Shown here one piece after another: positions 1-8,177 of a stretch of 64,000 bases of DNA. The DNA is from Deltaproteobacteria bacterium (GTDB lineage Bacteria > Desulfobacterota > Desulfobacteria > Desulfobacterales > SpSt-501): contig JACRCN010000009.1 of NCBI GenBank assembly GCA_016219005.1, positions 1-64,000 on the forward strand, read 5' to 3'. Numbering within the stretch: the first letter of the stretch is position 1; each line of letters opens with the position of its first letter. The translations under genes were made by a program, and so were the position numbers. The notes beneath the pieces were generated by a model. The model made no database searches. It was not told where the DNA came from and saw only the letters and a program-made list of their open reading frames with translations.

Positions 1-488
1 GAGTCCTGCAGGTGTCCGCGGCTGTATTCGCCCGGGGTGCGCACGTCCAGAACGAGCGGCGTGATGTTCCGGATCAACTCGGCGGCCTCCTTGGAACTGA
101 CTTCCCGGTAGTTCGCCTGCTGGTAGTCGACGACGGCGATGGACCCCTGGGCCGTTCCCAAGACGAAGGGGAAAAGGCCGGGCTTTTCCATCTTGAAGTA
201 AGGCGCTTTGTCGAGATTTCCGGGAAGCATCTGCCGGATGGATAGATCGGGGATCGAAAGAACCGTCTCCGTCGTCGGGTCTGCGAGGCTGAACTTGATG
301 TAATCGCCCCGGTAAACGGTCAGGTTCACCTCCCGGGAACCTTCCGTGACATTCAGCACCCTGAACCCGCCGACGATGTCGCCGGAGGCCGGTGGGCCTT
401 TCGGAAGAACGTCGGCGATCGCAGGAAAAATACCAAGTGAAACAACGACCGCTGACAAAATCAGCGTGACAAAACCGTTTTTTTTCAT
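1..488 (-). CDS. Exported rhodanese-like domain protein (3' end outside window)
   Basis: Partial gene running off the left edge; 162 codons are visible. The N-terminus has a basic start (MKKNG) and a hydrophobic stretch ending in FPAIA, a Sec signal peptide with likely cleavage near residue 23. Residues about 30-110 form a beta-rich stretch that resembles a cupredoxin-like domain, although I do not see a clear copper site. From about residue 135 a rhodanese domain begins (EVSSKEAAELI then LVLDVRTPGEYSRGHL, the usual DVR-x-EY-x-GHI motif). The active-site Cys loop would lie beyond the edge, so catalytic competence cannot be judged. The ATG at 488 is preceded by a purine-rich AGGGAAGAGA ribosome site. 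A sulfur-carrier or sulfur-sensing role in the periplasm is inferred from the fold. Confidence 0.75.
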   Translation of the reverse strand, partial: MKKNGFVTLILSAVVVSLGIFPAIADVLPKGPPASGDIVGGFRVLNVTEGSREVNLTVYRGDYIKFSLADPTTETVLSIPDLSIRQMLPGNLDKAPYFKMEKPGLFPFVLGTAQGSIAVVDYQQANYREVSSKEAAELIRNITPLVLDVRTPGEYSRGHLQD

Positions 489-526
489 TCTTTCTCTTCC
501 CTGTTCCCACCGCGACGACCGATCCA

Positions 527-1705
527 TCACCCCTTGCCGGCCGCTTTCTTGTAAAGCGGCGAGATGTCGCGCAGGGTGGTCACCACGGTCTTGAGCGATT
601 TCAGGAAACGGCTGACGTCCTCCGCGGTGTTGTCGATGCCGAAGGCGATCACAAGGGTACCCTGGGCATCCTCGTGGCTCAGGCCGATCGACAGCAGCAC
701 GTGCGAAGCGCGCAGCGAACCGGTGGCACACGCCGAGCGGGTCGAAACACCGATGCCCTCGTCATCCAGCATGAGCATGACGCTCTCACCCTCGACATAC
801 TTGATCGACGCGGAGACAAGGTGCGGCAGGCTGTGCTCCGGGTGGGTGTTGATGAGGATTTCGTCCAGGACGTCCGGCAACTCGCGCAGGAATTTGTCCT
901 TCAGCCCTTTCAGGTAGGCATAGCGCGTGTGGATGTCCCTCTTGGCGATTTCGGCGGCCTGGCCCATTCCGACGATACCGAGGAGATTTTCAGTGCCGGC
1001 CCGCTTGTTGTTTTCCTGCACCCCGCCGTCCAAAATCGGAAAGATCTTCACCCCGCGCCGCACGTACAGGCCGCCGACGCCCGTCGGGCCGTAGAACGTG
1101 TTGGATGCAAAGCTCACCAGGTCGGCCCCGATCGCCTTGACGTCGAAGGGCACGATGCCGACCGAGTCCACGGCGTCGATGTGGAAGATGATCTTCTTCT
1201 CGCGGGCGATCCGGGCGATTTCCTCCACGGGCTGGATCGTCCCGGTCTCGTTGTTGCTGTGCATGACGGAGATCAGAATGGTGTCCTTCGTGATGGCCTC
1301 GGCCACATCCTGCGGGTTCACCCGGCCTTTGTCGTCCACCGACAACGACGTCACGGTGAAACCATCGGATTTGAGCCGGCGCAGGCTTCGGATCACGGCG
1401 TTGTGCTCGATGTTGGTGGTAACGATGTGCTTGCCCTTGTCGGCGTTGGCCATGGCCACGCCTTTGACGGCATGGTTGTCGGACTCGGTGCCGCCCGAGG
1501 TGAAAACGATTTCTTTCGGGGAGTTGGCATTGATAAGTCCGGCCACCTGCTCGCGTGCTTTTTCCAGGACGGCCGCGGCTTCCTCGCCGGCTTGGTGCTG
1601 ACTGGAGGGGTTGTGATAGTCGTGGTGGATCGCCGCGATCATCGCCTGCTTGACTTCCGGCAGCAGCGGGTTGGATGAAATGTGATCCAAGTTGATGTAC
1701 TTCAT
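527..1705 (-). CDS. iscS: IscS-family protein lacking the PLP-binding lysine
   Basis: 392-residue member of the NifS/IscS cysteine desulfurase fold. Family landmarks present: NPSSQH, FTSGGTESDN, the stacking His in IEHNAV (H101), HIDAV (D177), RAGTEN and the catalytic-loop Cys in STRSACATGS (C326). The lysine that forms the PLP aldimine, normally in SAHK-F-x-GPKG, is replaced: here the loop reads ASNTFYGPTG, with N202-T203 where His-Lys should be. The Gln after HIDAV is also Asp (D180). Archaeoglobus fulgidus IscS has a comparable loss and was reported not to carry PLP as purified. So this is probably a scaffold or Cys-persulfide/cluster partner of IscU, not an ordinary desulfurase. Start chosen at 1705 because GGGAAGGGAG lies just upstream; an in-frame ATG at 1735 is less likely. 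It follows iscU with a repeat element between. Confidence 0.9.
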   Translation of the reverse strand: MKYINLDHISSNPLLPEVKQAMIAAIHHDYHNPSSQHQAGEEAAAVLEKAREQVAGLINANSPKEIVFTSGGTESDNHAVKGVAMANADKGKHIVTTNIEHNAVIRSLRRLKSDGFTVTSLSVDDKGRVNPQDVAEAITKDTILISVMHSNNETGTIQPVEEIARIAREKKIIFHIDAVDSVGIVPFDVKAIGADLVSFASNTFYGPTGVGGLYVRRGVKIFPILDGGVQENNKRAGTENLLGIVGMGQAAEIAKRDIHTRYAYLKGLKDKFLRELPDVLDEILINTHPEHSLPHLVSASIKYVEGESVMLMLDDEGIGVSTRSACATGSLRASHVLLSIGLSHEDAQGTLVIAFGIDNTAEDVSRFLKSLKTVVTTLRDISPLYKKAAGKG

Positions 1706-1744
1706 GCGCAGAACTCCCTTCCCTTTCCCCGTCATCGACGTTTA

Positions 1745-1915
1745 TGAAGCGCAACGCCGAAATCGCGCTTCTTACGACAACCCAGCTTCGAAATGACGTC
1801 GTAAGAAGCCCAAGTTCAAGGCGCGCGAGTTCCCGCGGAGCGAGGCGTACTTCCGGTACGCCGCAGCGACTGCGGGACGAAGCGCAACGCCGAAATTGGG
1901 CTTCTTACGACGTCA
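1745..1915. repeat. Palindromic intergenic repeat, family A copy 1 with a partial tandem copy
   Basis: The full unit is 1794-1915, bounded by a perfect 20-nt inverted repeat (TGACGTCGTAAGAAGCCCAA at 1794-1813 and its reverse complement at 1896-1915). Nested inside are TCCCGC/GCGGGA arms and a central GGCGTAC/GTACGCC hairpin. A partial direct copy of the right part occurs at 1745-1779 (GAAGCGCAACGCCGAAAT then CTTCTTACGAC). The right terminus supplies the iscU stop codon. A diverged second copy lies at 26639-26764. It fits a non-autonomous REP/MITE-like element; no transposase is present. Confidence 0.85.
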
Positions 1916-2431
1916 TCCGTGTTCTTCCTGGAGGTCGTGCTGGCAGGCATCGCAGAACGTCACGCCGTCTTCGATCTCGACATCGCAGTAAGGGCAGTAG
2001 CACTTGTCGCCGTGGGAGTGCTCGTGCTCGTCCTTGCGCTTGGGTTCGGGCCGCGTGACCCCCGCCGTGCGGTCTTCGTAGTCCTTGATGGCCATCTGCA
2101 GTGCGTCCGCGCCCAGGTTCGAGCAATGCAGCTTGTTCTTCGGCAACCCCTCCAAGGCCTCGGCCACGTCCTTATTGGTGATTTTCCGGGCCTCGGCCAA
2201 ATTTTTGCCCTTGGCGATCTCGGTCAGCATGCTGGAGACGGCAATGGCCGAGCCGCACCCGAAGGTTTGAAACTTGATGTCTTCGATGCGCTCGTCCCGG
2301 ATCCTGAGGTAGATCGTCATCATGTCCCCGCACAGAGGGTTGCCGACCTCGCCGACCCCGTCCGCGTTCTCAATGGTGCCCACGTTTCGCGGGTTGCGGA
2401 AATGGTCCATCACTACCTTGTTGTACATCAT
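1913..2431 (-). CDS. iscU: IscU-type Fe-S scaffold with C-terminal zinc ribbon
   Basis: 172 residues. The IscU core (about 1-120) has the three cluster-binding cysteines and the conserved Asp: NPLCGD (C34, D36), FGCGSAIA (C59) and LHCSNLGADA (C103). A His/acidic linker (KDEHEHSHGDK) leads to a CPYC-x10-CDAC zinc ribbon (C146, C149, C160, C163) that ordinary IscU lacks. Together with the downstream lysine-less IscS it forms a two-gene unit for Fe-S cluster assembly, without the hscA/hscB/fdx partners of the classical isc operon. Two adjacent ATGs (2431, 2428) exist; 2431 has GAGGAG eight bases upstream. The TGA stop is the first triplet of the palindromic repeat that separates iscU from iscS. 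Confidence 0.92.
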   Translation of the reverse strand: MMYNKVVMDHFRNPRNVGTIENADGVGEVGNPLCGDMMTIYLRIRDERIEDIKFQTFGCGSAIAVSSMLTEIAKGKNLAEARKITNKDVAEALEGLPKNKLHCSNLGADALQMAIKDYEDRTAGVTRPEPKRKDEHEHSHGDKCYCPYCDVEIEDGVTFCDACQHDLQEEHG

Positions 2432-2834
2432 GGTCTCGTCTCCTCTTGCGTAAGGCAACCGAATTAGGCGCAACAGTAATCATTCGAACCGGTTCGTAAA
2501 GATGAGGATGCCCATCGGAGGCAATCCGTTTACGGGCGCCTGGGCACCCCGGATCCTGAGCTGCCTCCACCTGAACCGGGCCGGACGGGTGTCCGCAACG
2601 CCGACCGGACTCCCGTTATTTTATTTTTACCCGGAATGCCCGGCCGCTGCAACCGAAATACTCCGGTTGGCCCGCAAAGCCGATCGCCCCGTTTCCGTGC
2701 AGGCCCCGAAGAGTGTTTGACACGGCGCGCGATGGAAAATAGAATGTCCCCATGACAGCCCTGCCTGAGAAACACATGCCGGTGAGCGGTTCCGAGGGAT
2801 CGGTCGGGGGATCGGATCGACCCGGGGGCTGTGA
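2432..2834. other. Divergent intergenic region between iscU and the AsmA-like gene
   Basis: 403 bases without a convincing gene. It contains a perfect 12-bp palindrome CGAACCGGTTCG at 2485-2496, 54 bases upstream of the iscU start and a possible operator for the minus-strand unit, and a strong plus-strand promoter at 2717-2745 (listed separately). Nothing else is recognised. Confidence 0.5.
2717..2745 (+). promoter_or_regulatory. Sigma-70 type promoter for the AsmA-like gene
   Basis: TTGACA (2717-2722), 17-base spacer, TAGAAT (2740-2745). The -35 is a perfect consensus and the -10 matches five of six positions. Transcription would start near 2752, about 80 bases before the AsmA-like start codon. 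Confidence 0.7.
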
Positions 2835-5800
2835 ATGAGCGGCCGCAGCGCAACCCGATATGTGCTGCTCGGAGCCCTGGGGCTTCTCGCCGCGGTCTTC
2901 CTGGCGCTGCTGGTTCTAACCCCGATCGAGATCCGGTCCGAAGCCGTCCGCAGCTTCCTCGAAACCAAGCTGGCCGACGCCCTCGGCGGCCGATTCTCCT
3001 ATGAGCGGCTGCGGGTTTCCCTCTTCCCGCGGCCCTGCGCCTCAGTCCTCGGAGTTGCGTTCACGAAAGGCCCAAGCCTCGCCGTCGCCGTCGCGGAGTT
3101 GACCGTCTGCCCGCAGCTCCTGCCGCTTTTGCGGGGCGAGCTCCGCCCGGCGCGCATCCGGGCACTCGCGCCCGACATCCGCTTCAGCGGACCGCTTTTC
3201 CCCGCCCCAGCCGGGGCCCCCGCGGACGCGATCGTTCCGCGGGCGGCCCAGGCACTCAAGCTTCTGCCCGAAACCGATGTCGACCTCATCGACGGGCGCA
3301 TGACGCTGACCGACACTTCCGGCCAGGTCTTTACGCTCCAGGGGATGCAGGTCGATTTGAGGCACCGGGGGCAGGAGCTCACCGCCCGGCTGCGCTGCCA
3401 GTCGAATCTCTGGAAGCACCTTTCCGTGAAAACGCAGCTGATGGTCGACGACTTGACCGGCGCGATCGAACTCGATGTGGCCGACTTCCAGCCCGCGGGG
3501 CTGCTGGCCGGCATGTTCCCGGACAGCGCGATCAAGCTCCTGGAGGGCCGGGCCGAACTGTCCCTCACGGTGACGCCGGAGGGCGCCGACCGGGTCCGCG
3601 CCCGGCTCACCGGCCAGGTCCCGAGTCTGAGGCTCGCCTATCACCACCGTGAAGCCGATTTGAGCATCGAAGCGATCACAGCCGAACTGGAAGCCGCGCC
3701 CGGCCGGCTGGCCGTGTCGATCCCCGAACTCGTGACCCGCCGGCCACGCGCCGTGGTTTCCCTCGACATCGTCAATGACGATTCGGCCACCCCCCGCATC
3801 GTGATCGATCTCAAGGGGTCGGTGGACGACGTGGCGGCCGTGCGTGAAGCCGCCCTCGTCTTCCTGGCGGACGTCGCGGAGGCAGGCGTTGTCTTCGACG
3901 TGGTGCGCGGCGGCAAGATCCCGTCAATCGCCGTGAGCGCCCGCGGGGAGAGTCTCGATGACCTCGGCCGCCTCGAGAACATCCTCATCCGGGGCCAGAT
4001 GCAGCAAGGCCGGATTTTCATCCCGGTGGTGGAACTCGACCTCGACGACGTCTACGGAGATGTCGTCATCGCCGGCGGCATTCTGGAGGGAAGCCGCCTG
4101 CGGGCCCATTACCGCGGAACGCGAGGCGAAAACGGATCCTTGCGGCTCGGGCTCACGCCGGCCGATTCCGTCATCGAGCTCGACATCGCCATGCACGCCG
4201 ACCTCGCGCCCCTGCCCGCGATCCTGGCGCGCGTGATCCCGGATGGGCCATTTCGGACGGAGCTCAGGCGCATCGAGGCCTTCACCGGTACGGCCAACGG
4301 CCGCCTGCAGCTGAACGGGAGGCTCGACCACGTGGGGGTGAGAGTCGATGCGGCGGACATCGACGCCGGGGCGCGGTATCAACGGCTGCCGCTGCCGCTC
4401 AAATTCACGGGCGGCCGCTTTCTCTATGACGGACCGTCCATCGAGGTCCGCGACCTGGACGTGCGCGTCGGCAGCTCCACTCTCACCCGGCTCAGCTCCC
4501 GCCTGGGTCTCGACGGCGACCTGCCGCTCACGGCCTCTTCACCGGCGGCGACGGTCGAGCTGGCGGACCTCCTGCGCCTGTTCGGCGACGATCCGCCGCT
4601 CGCGTTGCTGACGTTCCTGGAGGGTACGGCCGGCTTCCAGGACTGGGAACTCGCCGGCAGCGCCGCCGACCCCCGGACCTGGGAGATGCGATCCAGCGGC
4701 AGCGTGCGCGGGCTGCATTTGGCATCAGAACGGCTGCCGGGACCCGTGCGGGTGGACCAGGCGCCGTTCGTCTGGGAAGGCAGGAACGTCCGCGCGCAAG
4801 GCTGGACGCTTGCCATCGGCGGATCCAGAATGGATGTGACCACCGCCGGGTTCGATTGGACCGGGGTCCCGGTGCTCGATCTCACCGCACGCCGGGTGGA
4901 CGCAGCCGTCGAAGACCTGCTCTGGTTTTTAAGTTCCCGGCCGGACCTGGCCGCGCACCTCACGCCGTTCGCCCCGCTTTCGGGCATGGCTACACTGCGA
5001 GACGCCCAATCCCGCGTGGCATTCCCACCGGGGGCCGGCGCCCGCGTGGACGTCAGCACCCGCCTGGACAGCGCCCGGATTACCTCCCGCCGGGTGCCCG
5101 AGCCCATGCGGCTCGACTCCGGCCGCCTGCGCTGGCAGGGATCGTTGCTCGAATTGGAAGACCTCAACGTCGCATTGGGCGCATCCGGCGTGCGCCGGCT
5201 GTACCTGGCAGCCGATTGGGGCGCCGGGGACCGCTTCGAGGTCCGGACGGACGCGGCCGTTATCGAGTTCGGCGAGGTCTATCCGTGGCTTTCCCTTCTG
5301 CCCGGCCTGAAGGGCCTCCGGGAGAATATTTCCGACATCCAGGGCAACGTCGAGGTCTCCGGCTTCGGCCGCGCCGGCCGGATCAGCGACCCGCTGAACT
5401 GGAATCTTCATGCCGACTCCCGGCTGAACCACATGCTCGTCACCACCACCTTTCTGGAGGAACCCATCCGGGTCCGGCTCGGAACACTCAGGGCGCAAGA
5501 GGCCGCAACGGCAACCCCCGGCGGCATGGTCCTGCGCGTGGAGGATTTGCAGGCGAGCACGGGATCCAACGTGGTGATGACCAGCGGGGAAATCCGGCTG
5601 GCGCCCGAAGACATCGCGCTCGATCTCACCCTGACGGCCGAATCCATCGACTGGAACGAGATTCAAACCCTGTCCGATCGCCTCTCCCGGCGCCAGCCGA
5701 CCGAAAGCCGGCCGGTGAAAGGCCGCATCAGCCTGCACGCGGACGCTTTCAAAATCGACAGCTATGACTTCAATCCGCTGGTGGCAGAGGTCCTGCTCAC

Positions 5801-6587
5801 GGCCGGCGGCACGACGGTGGCGATCGAACGGGCCGATTTGTGCGGCATCGTGTTGATCGGCCGGCTCGCATTCGCACACGGCCGGCTGAACGCCTATATC
5901 GTCCCGGTGGCCGACGGCACGCTGCTCGACAACACGGTCACTTGCCTCTCCGAGGAGAAATCCATGGCCTCGGGCCGTTTCAACCTCGACGGAGCGCTCC
6001 AGGTCGACGCTGCGCCGGCCGAATTCCTCAAGGCGCTCACCGGCAACATCGAGGTTATTTCCGAGGACGGCCGCTTCCTGCGCTCCAACCTGTTCGCCAA
6101 GATCCTCGGCCTGATCAACATCACCGAGATCTATCGCGGCACGGTGCCCGACTTGACCGGCACGGAATTGGAATACAAGCGCATGAAACTGTCGGGCGAA
6201 TTCCGAGACGGCAAGCTCGTTGTCAACGGCTGGACCCTCGACGGTCCCAGCCTCTGGATGGGGGCACGCGGCGAGATCGATCTGATCGATAACACGCTGC
6301 ACCTCTTCGTCCTGGTTTCGCCGTTCAAGACCGTGGACCGCATCATCAATGCCATACCGGGCCTGCGCTGGGTCCTCGGCGGCCGCTTGGTGGCCATACC
6401 CATGGAAGCCCGGGGCGAGCTGTCCGACCCCGAGGTCATCCCCATGGCCCCGTCGGCCGTGGGTCAGAGCATCCTGGATATGCTGGGGCGCACCCTCCGG
6501 CTGCCGCTGCACATCATCCAGCCGTTGATCCCGGGGTTGGATGAAAGCGTCGACAACGACGGCACCTCCATCATCAAAAAGAAATGA
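2835..6587 (+). CDS. Large AsmA-like envelope protein
   Basis: 1250 residues. A single N-terminal membrane anchor (about residues 9-29, YVLLGALGLLAAVFLALLVL) is followed by a very long beta-rich periplasmic part. The first 60 residues after the anchor have the AsmA start pattern (EAVRSFLETKLADALGGRFSYE), and the last 250 residues match the AsmA-like C-terminal domain, with GRFNLDGALQVDAAPAEFLKALTG, the LTGTELEYKRMKLSGEFRDG region and a final PGLRWVLGGRLVAIP segment. Large AsmA/YhdP/TamB-like proteins are bridge-like carriers thought to move phospholipid between inner and outer membranes. The function here is inferred from that family. It has its own promoter, and a small zinc-ribbon gene follows after 116 bases. 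Confidence 0.8.
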   Translation: MSGRSATRYVLLGALGLLAAVFLALLVLTPIEIRSEAVRSFLETKLADALGGRFSYERLRVSLFPRPCASVLGVAFTKGPSLAVAVAELTVCPQLLPLLRGELRPARIRALAPDIRFSGPLFPAPAGAPADAIVPRAAQALKLLPETDVDLIDGRMTLTDTSGQVFTLQGMQVDLRHRGQELTARLRCQSNLWKHLSVKTQLMVDDLTGAIELDVADFQPAGLLAGMFPDSAIKLLEGRAELSLTVTPEGADRVRARLTGQVPSLRLAYHHREADLSIEAITAELEAAPGRLAVSIPELVTRRPRAVVSLDIVNDDSATPRIVIDLKGSVDDVAAVREAALVFLADVAEAGVVFDVVRGGKIPSIAVSARGESLDDLGRLENILIRGQMQQGRIFIPVVELDLDDVYGDVVIAGGILEGSRLRAHYRGTRGENGSLRLGLTPADSVIELDIAMHADLAPLPAILARVIPDGPFRTELRRIEAFTGTANGRLQLNGRLDHVGVRVDAADIDAGARYQRLPLPLKFTGGRFLYDGPSIEVRDLDVRVGSSTLTRLSSRLGLDGDLPLTASSPAATVELADLLRLFGDDPPLALLTFLEGTAGFQDWELAGSAADPRTWEMRSSGSVRGLHLASERLPGPVRVDQAPFVWEGRNVRAQGWTLAIGGSRMDVTTAGFDWTGVPVLDLTARRVDAAVEDLLWFLSSRPDLAAHLTPFAPLSGMATLRDAQSRVAFPPGAGARVDVSTRLDSARITSRRVPEPMRLDSGRLRWQGSLLELEDLNVALGASGVRRLYLAADWGAGDRFEVRTDAAVIEFGEVYPWLSLLPGLKGLRENISDIQGNVEVSGFGRAGRISDPLNWNLHADSRLNHMLVTTTFLEEPIRVRLGTLRAQEAATATPGGMVLRVEDLQASTGSNVVMTSGEIRLAPEDIALDLTLTAESIDWNEIQTLSDRLSRRQPTESRPVKGRISLHADAFKIDSYDFNPLVAEVLLTAGGTTVAIERADLCGIVLIGRLAFAHGRLNAYIVPVADGTLLDNTVTCLSEEKSMASGRFNLDGALQVDAAPAEFLKALTGNIEVISEDGRFLRSNLFAKILGLINITEIYRGTVPDLTGTELEYKRMKLSGEFRDGKLVVNGWTLDGPSLWMGARGEIDLIDNTLHLFVLVSPFKTVDRIINAIPGLRWVLGGRLVAIPMEARGELSDPEVIPMAPSAVGQSILDMLGRTLRLPLHIIQPLIPGLDESVDNDGTSIIKKK

Positions 6588-6615
6588 GCGCGGAAGGCAA
6601 CCGCCGGCGCCTCGC

Positions 6616-6643
6616 TTGACTTTTGCATTCCCCGCCTAACAAT
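6616..6643 (+). promoter_or_regulatory. Possible promoter of the zinc-ribbon gene
   Basis: TTGACT (6616-6621), 16-base spacer, AACAAT (6638-6643). The -35 matches five of six consensus bases and the -10 four of six. It sits about 60 bases before the start at 6704. Confidence 0.4.
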
Positions 6644-6703
6644 ATCCCCAACGATCGTCGATCGACAACCTCAACCCCTGAAACATCACATACGGAGGCA
6701 GTT

Positions 6704-6925
6704 ATGGCCTACACGTGCAAGACCTGCGGAGCCGTGGCCAGTGAGCCCGGGCACCTCTGCAACCCCTGCGGCGACAAGACCAAGTGCAGCTTTTGCGGAG
6801 CCCCGGCGGACGCCAGACATGTGTGCAAAGACAAGCTGGCGGCCATGAAATACGTGTGCAACGGGTGCGGCCGGGTGGCGATGGAGGGGGAGCACCTCTG
6901 CAAACCGGCCCCGATTGGCGGATGA
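6704..6925 (+). CDS. Small multi-CxxC zinc-ribbon protein
   Basis: 73 residues. CxxC pairs are spread along the chain (CKTC, CNPC, CSFC, CNGC), with further single Cys and His in the repeated GHLC / RHVC / EHLCKP pattern, so it probably binds two or three zinc ions as rubredoxin-like or zinc-ribbon knuckles. ATG 6704 is preceded by GGAGG with ideal spacing; the frame is open upstream to 6623 but that extension has no ribosome site. No membrane segment. It could be a redox or nucleic-acid-binding accessory protein; function unknown. A 12-bp hairpin separates it from the downstream radical SAM gene. Confidence 0.75.
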   Translation: MAYTCKTCGAVASEPGHLCNPCGDKTKCSFCGAPADARHVCKDKLAAMKYVCNGCGRVAMEGEHLCKPAPIGG

Positions 6926-6937
6926 GCCGGACACCGG

Positions 6938-6967
6938 CGAACGGGCGGTTTGACGACCGCCCGTTCG
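6938..6967 (+). other. 12-bp perfect hairpin between zinc-ribbon and radical SAM genes
   Basis: CGAACGGGCGGT (6938-6949) pairs perfectly with 6956-6967 around a 6-base loop. No T-run follows, so it is not a classical terminator. It ends 10 bases before the next start codon, which lacks a recognisable ribosome site, so it may be an mRNA processing or stability element or may influence translation of the next gene. Confidence 0.6.
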
Positions 6968-6977
6968 GCTCGACCCG

Positions 6978-8138
6978 ATGACACCCCGCCGCCTTCAGTT
7001 CGAACAGGGCCCGATCAGGCCGCCCAACGAGGCTCAGAGCCTGCTGTTGCGCTTTACCCGCAACTGCCCGTGGAACCAGTGCCTGTTCTGCCCCGTTTAC
7101 AAGGGGCGGGCGTTTGCCCTGCGCACGGTCGCGGAGATCAAGACGGACATCGAAGCCGCCCGGAACATCGCAGACGAAATCCGGGGCGTGTCGCAGCAGC
7201 TGGGCTGCGAAGGCACCGTCACGGATAGGGTGATCAGCACCGTCCTGTCCAACCCCGCCCACTCCGGCAGCTACCGCAGCGTAGCCGTCTGGATGTATTA
7301 CCAGACCGGCGCCTGCTTTCTGCAGGACGCGGACAACCTCATCATGCGGACCGACGACATGGTCGAGATGCTCACGTTTCTGCGCCGCACCTTCCCGGAG
7401 ATCAAACGCGTGACCACCTATTCCCGCTCCCGCACGGTGACGCGCAAGCCCGCCGACGCACTGAAACGAATTCGGGAAGCCGGTCTCGACCGGGTGCACA
7501 TCGGGCTCGAGTCCGGTTCCGATGCGGTTCTGAAGCTGATGAAAAAGGGAGTGACCGCCGACCAGCACGTGGAAGCCGGGCACCGGCTCATCGAAGCGGG
7601 CCTGGAGCTTTCCGAGTACGTCATGCCGGGACTCGGCGGGCAGGACCTGTGGCGCGAGCACGCCGTGGAGACCGCCCGGGTGCTCAACCGCATCAACCCG
7701 CATTTCATCCGGCTGCGCAGCTTGAGGATCCCGGCGCGGGTGCCGCTGCACGCCCGGCTCGAGGACGGCAGCTTCCGCATGCTGACCGACGACATGCTGG
7801 CCGAAGAGATCCGGGTGTTCATCGAAAACCTGGACGGCGTCACCAGCACCGTCGCGAGCGACCACATGATGAACCTGCTGGAGGACGTCTCCGGGAAGCT
7901 GCCCGGGGACAAGCCGAAAATGCTCGAGGCCGTGAGGGCCTACCAGTCCCTGCCGGAGCCGGACCGGTTGGTCTTCCGGGTGGGGCGCCGGGGAGGCGCC
8001 TTCCGGTCGGTGCGGGATCTCGCGCGCGACCCCGCAACCTGCCGCAAGATCCGGTCCTTGATCGACGAGGTCCAACGCCGGGAGGGCCAGGAAGGGGTCG
8101 AACGGATGATTGCCGAAATGGTTGATCAATCCATTTGA
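6978..8138 (+). CDS. Radical SAM protein with a CX4CX2C cluster motif
   Basis: 386 residues. The iron-sulfur motif near the N-terminus is NCPWNQCLFC (C30, C35, C38), giving CX4CX2C instead of the usual CX3CX2C, followed by PVYKGRAF. Downstream are the features of the radical SAM half-barrel: the RVHIGLESGSD motif (SAM-binding beta strand) and the helical segment with VMPGLGGQDLW. I see no B12-binding domain and no extra Cys cluster. Uncharacterised radical SAM proteins of this type, with an RNCPWNxCxFCPVYKG signature, occur in anaerobic Desulfobacterota; reaction and substrate are unknown. The start at 6978 directly follows a hairpin and has no clear ribosome site, suggesting translation coupled to the upstream small gene or a different true start. 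Confidence 0.8.
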   Translation: MTPRRLQFEQGPIRPPNEAQSLLLRFTRNCPWNQCLFCPVYKGRAFALRTVAEIKTDIEAARNIADEIRGVSQQLGCEGTVTDRVISTVLSNPAHSGSYRSVAVWMYYQTGACFLQDADNLIMRTDDMVEMLTFLRRTFPEIKRVTTYSRSRTVTRKPADALKRIREAGLDRVHIGLESGSDAVLKLMKKGVTADQHVEAGHRLIEAGLELSEYVMPGLGGQDLWREHAVETARVLNRINPHFIRLRSLRIPARVPLHARLEDGSFRMLTDDMLAEEIRVFIENLDGVTSTVASDHMMNLLEDVSGKLPGDKPKMLEAVRAYQSLPEPDRLVFRVGRRGGAFRSVRDLARDPATCRKIRSLIDEVQRREGQEGVERMIAEMVDQSI

Positions 8139-8177
8139 GCGATCAGGTGCCCGGGGGACCGAAACATTGGGTTGTCC

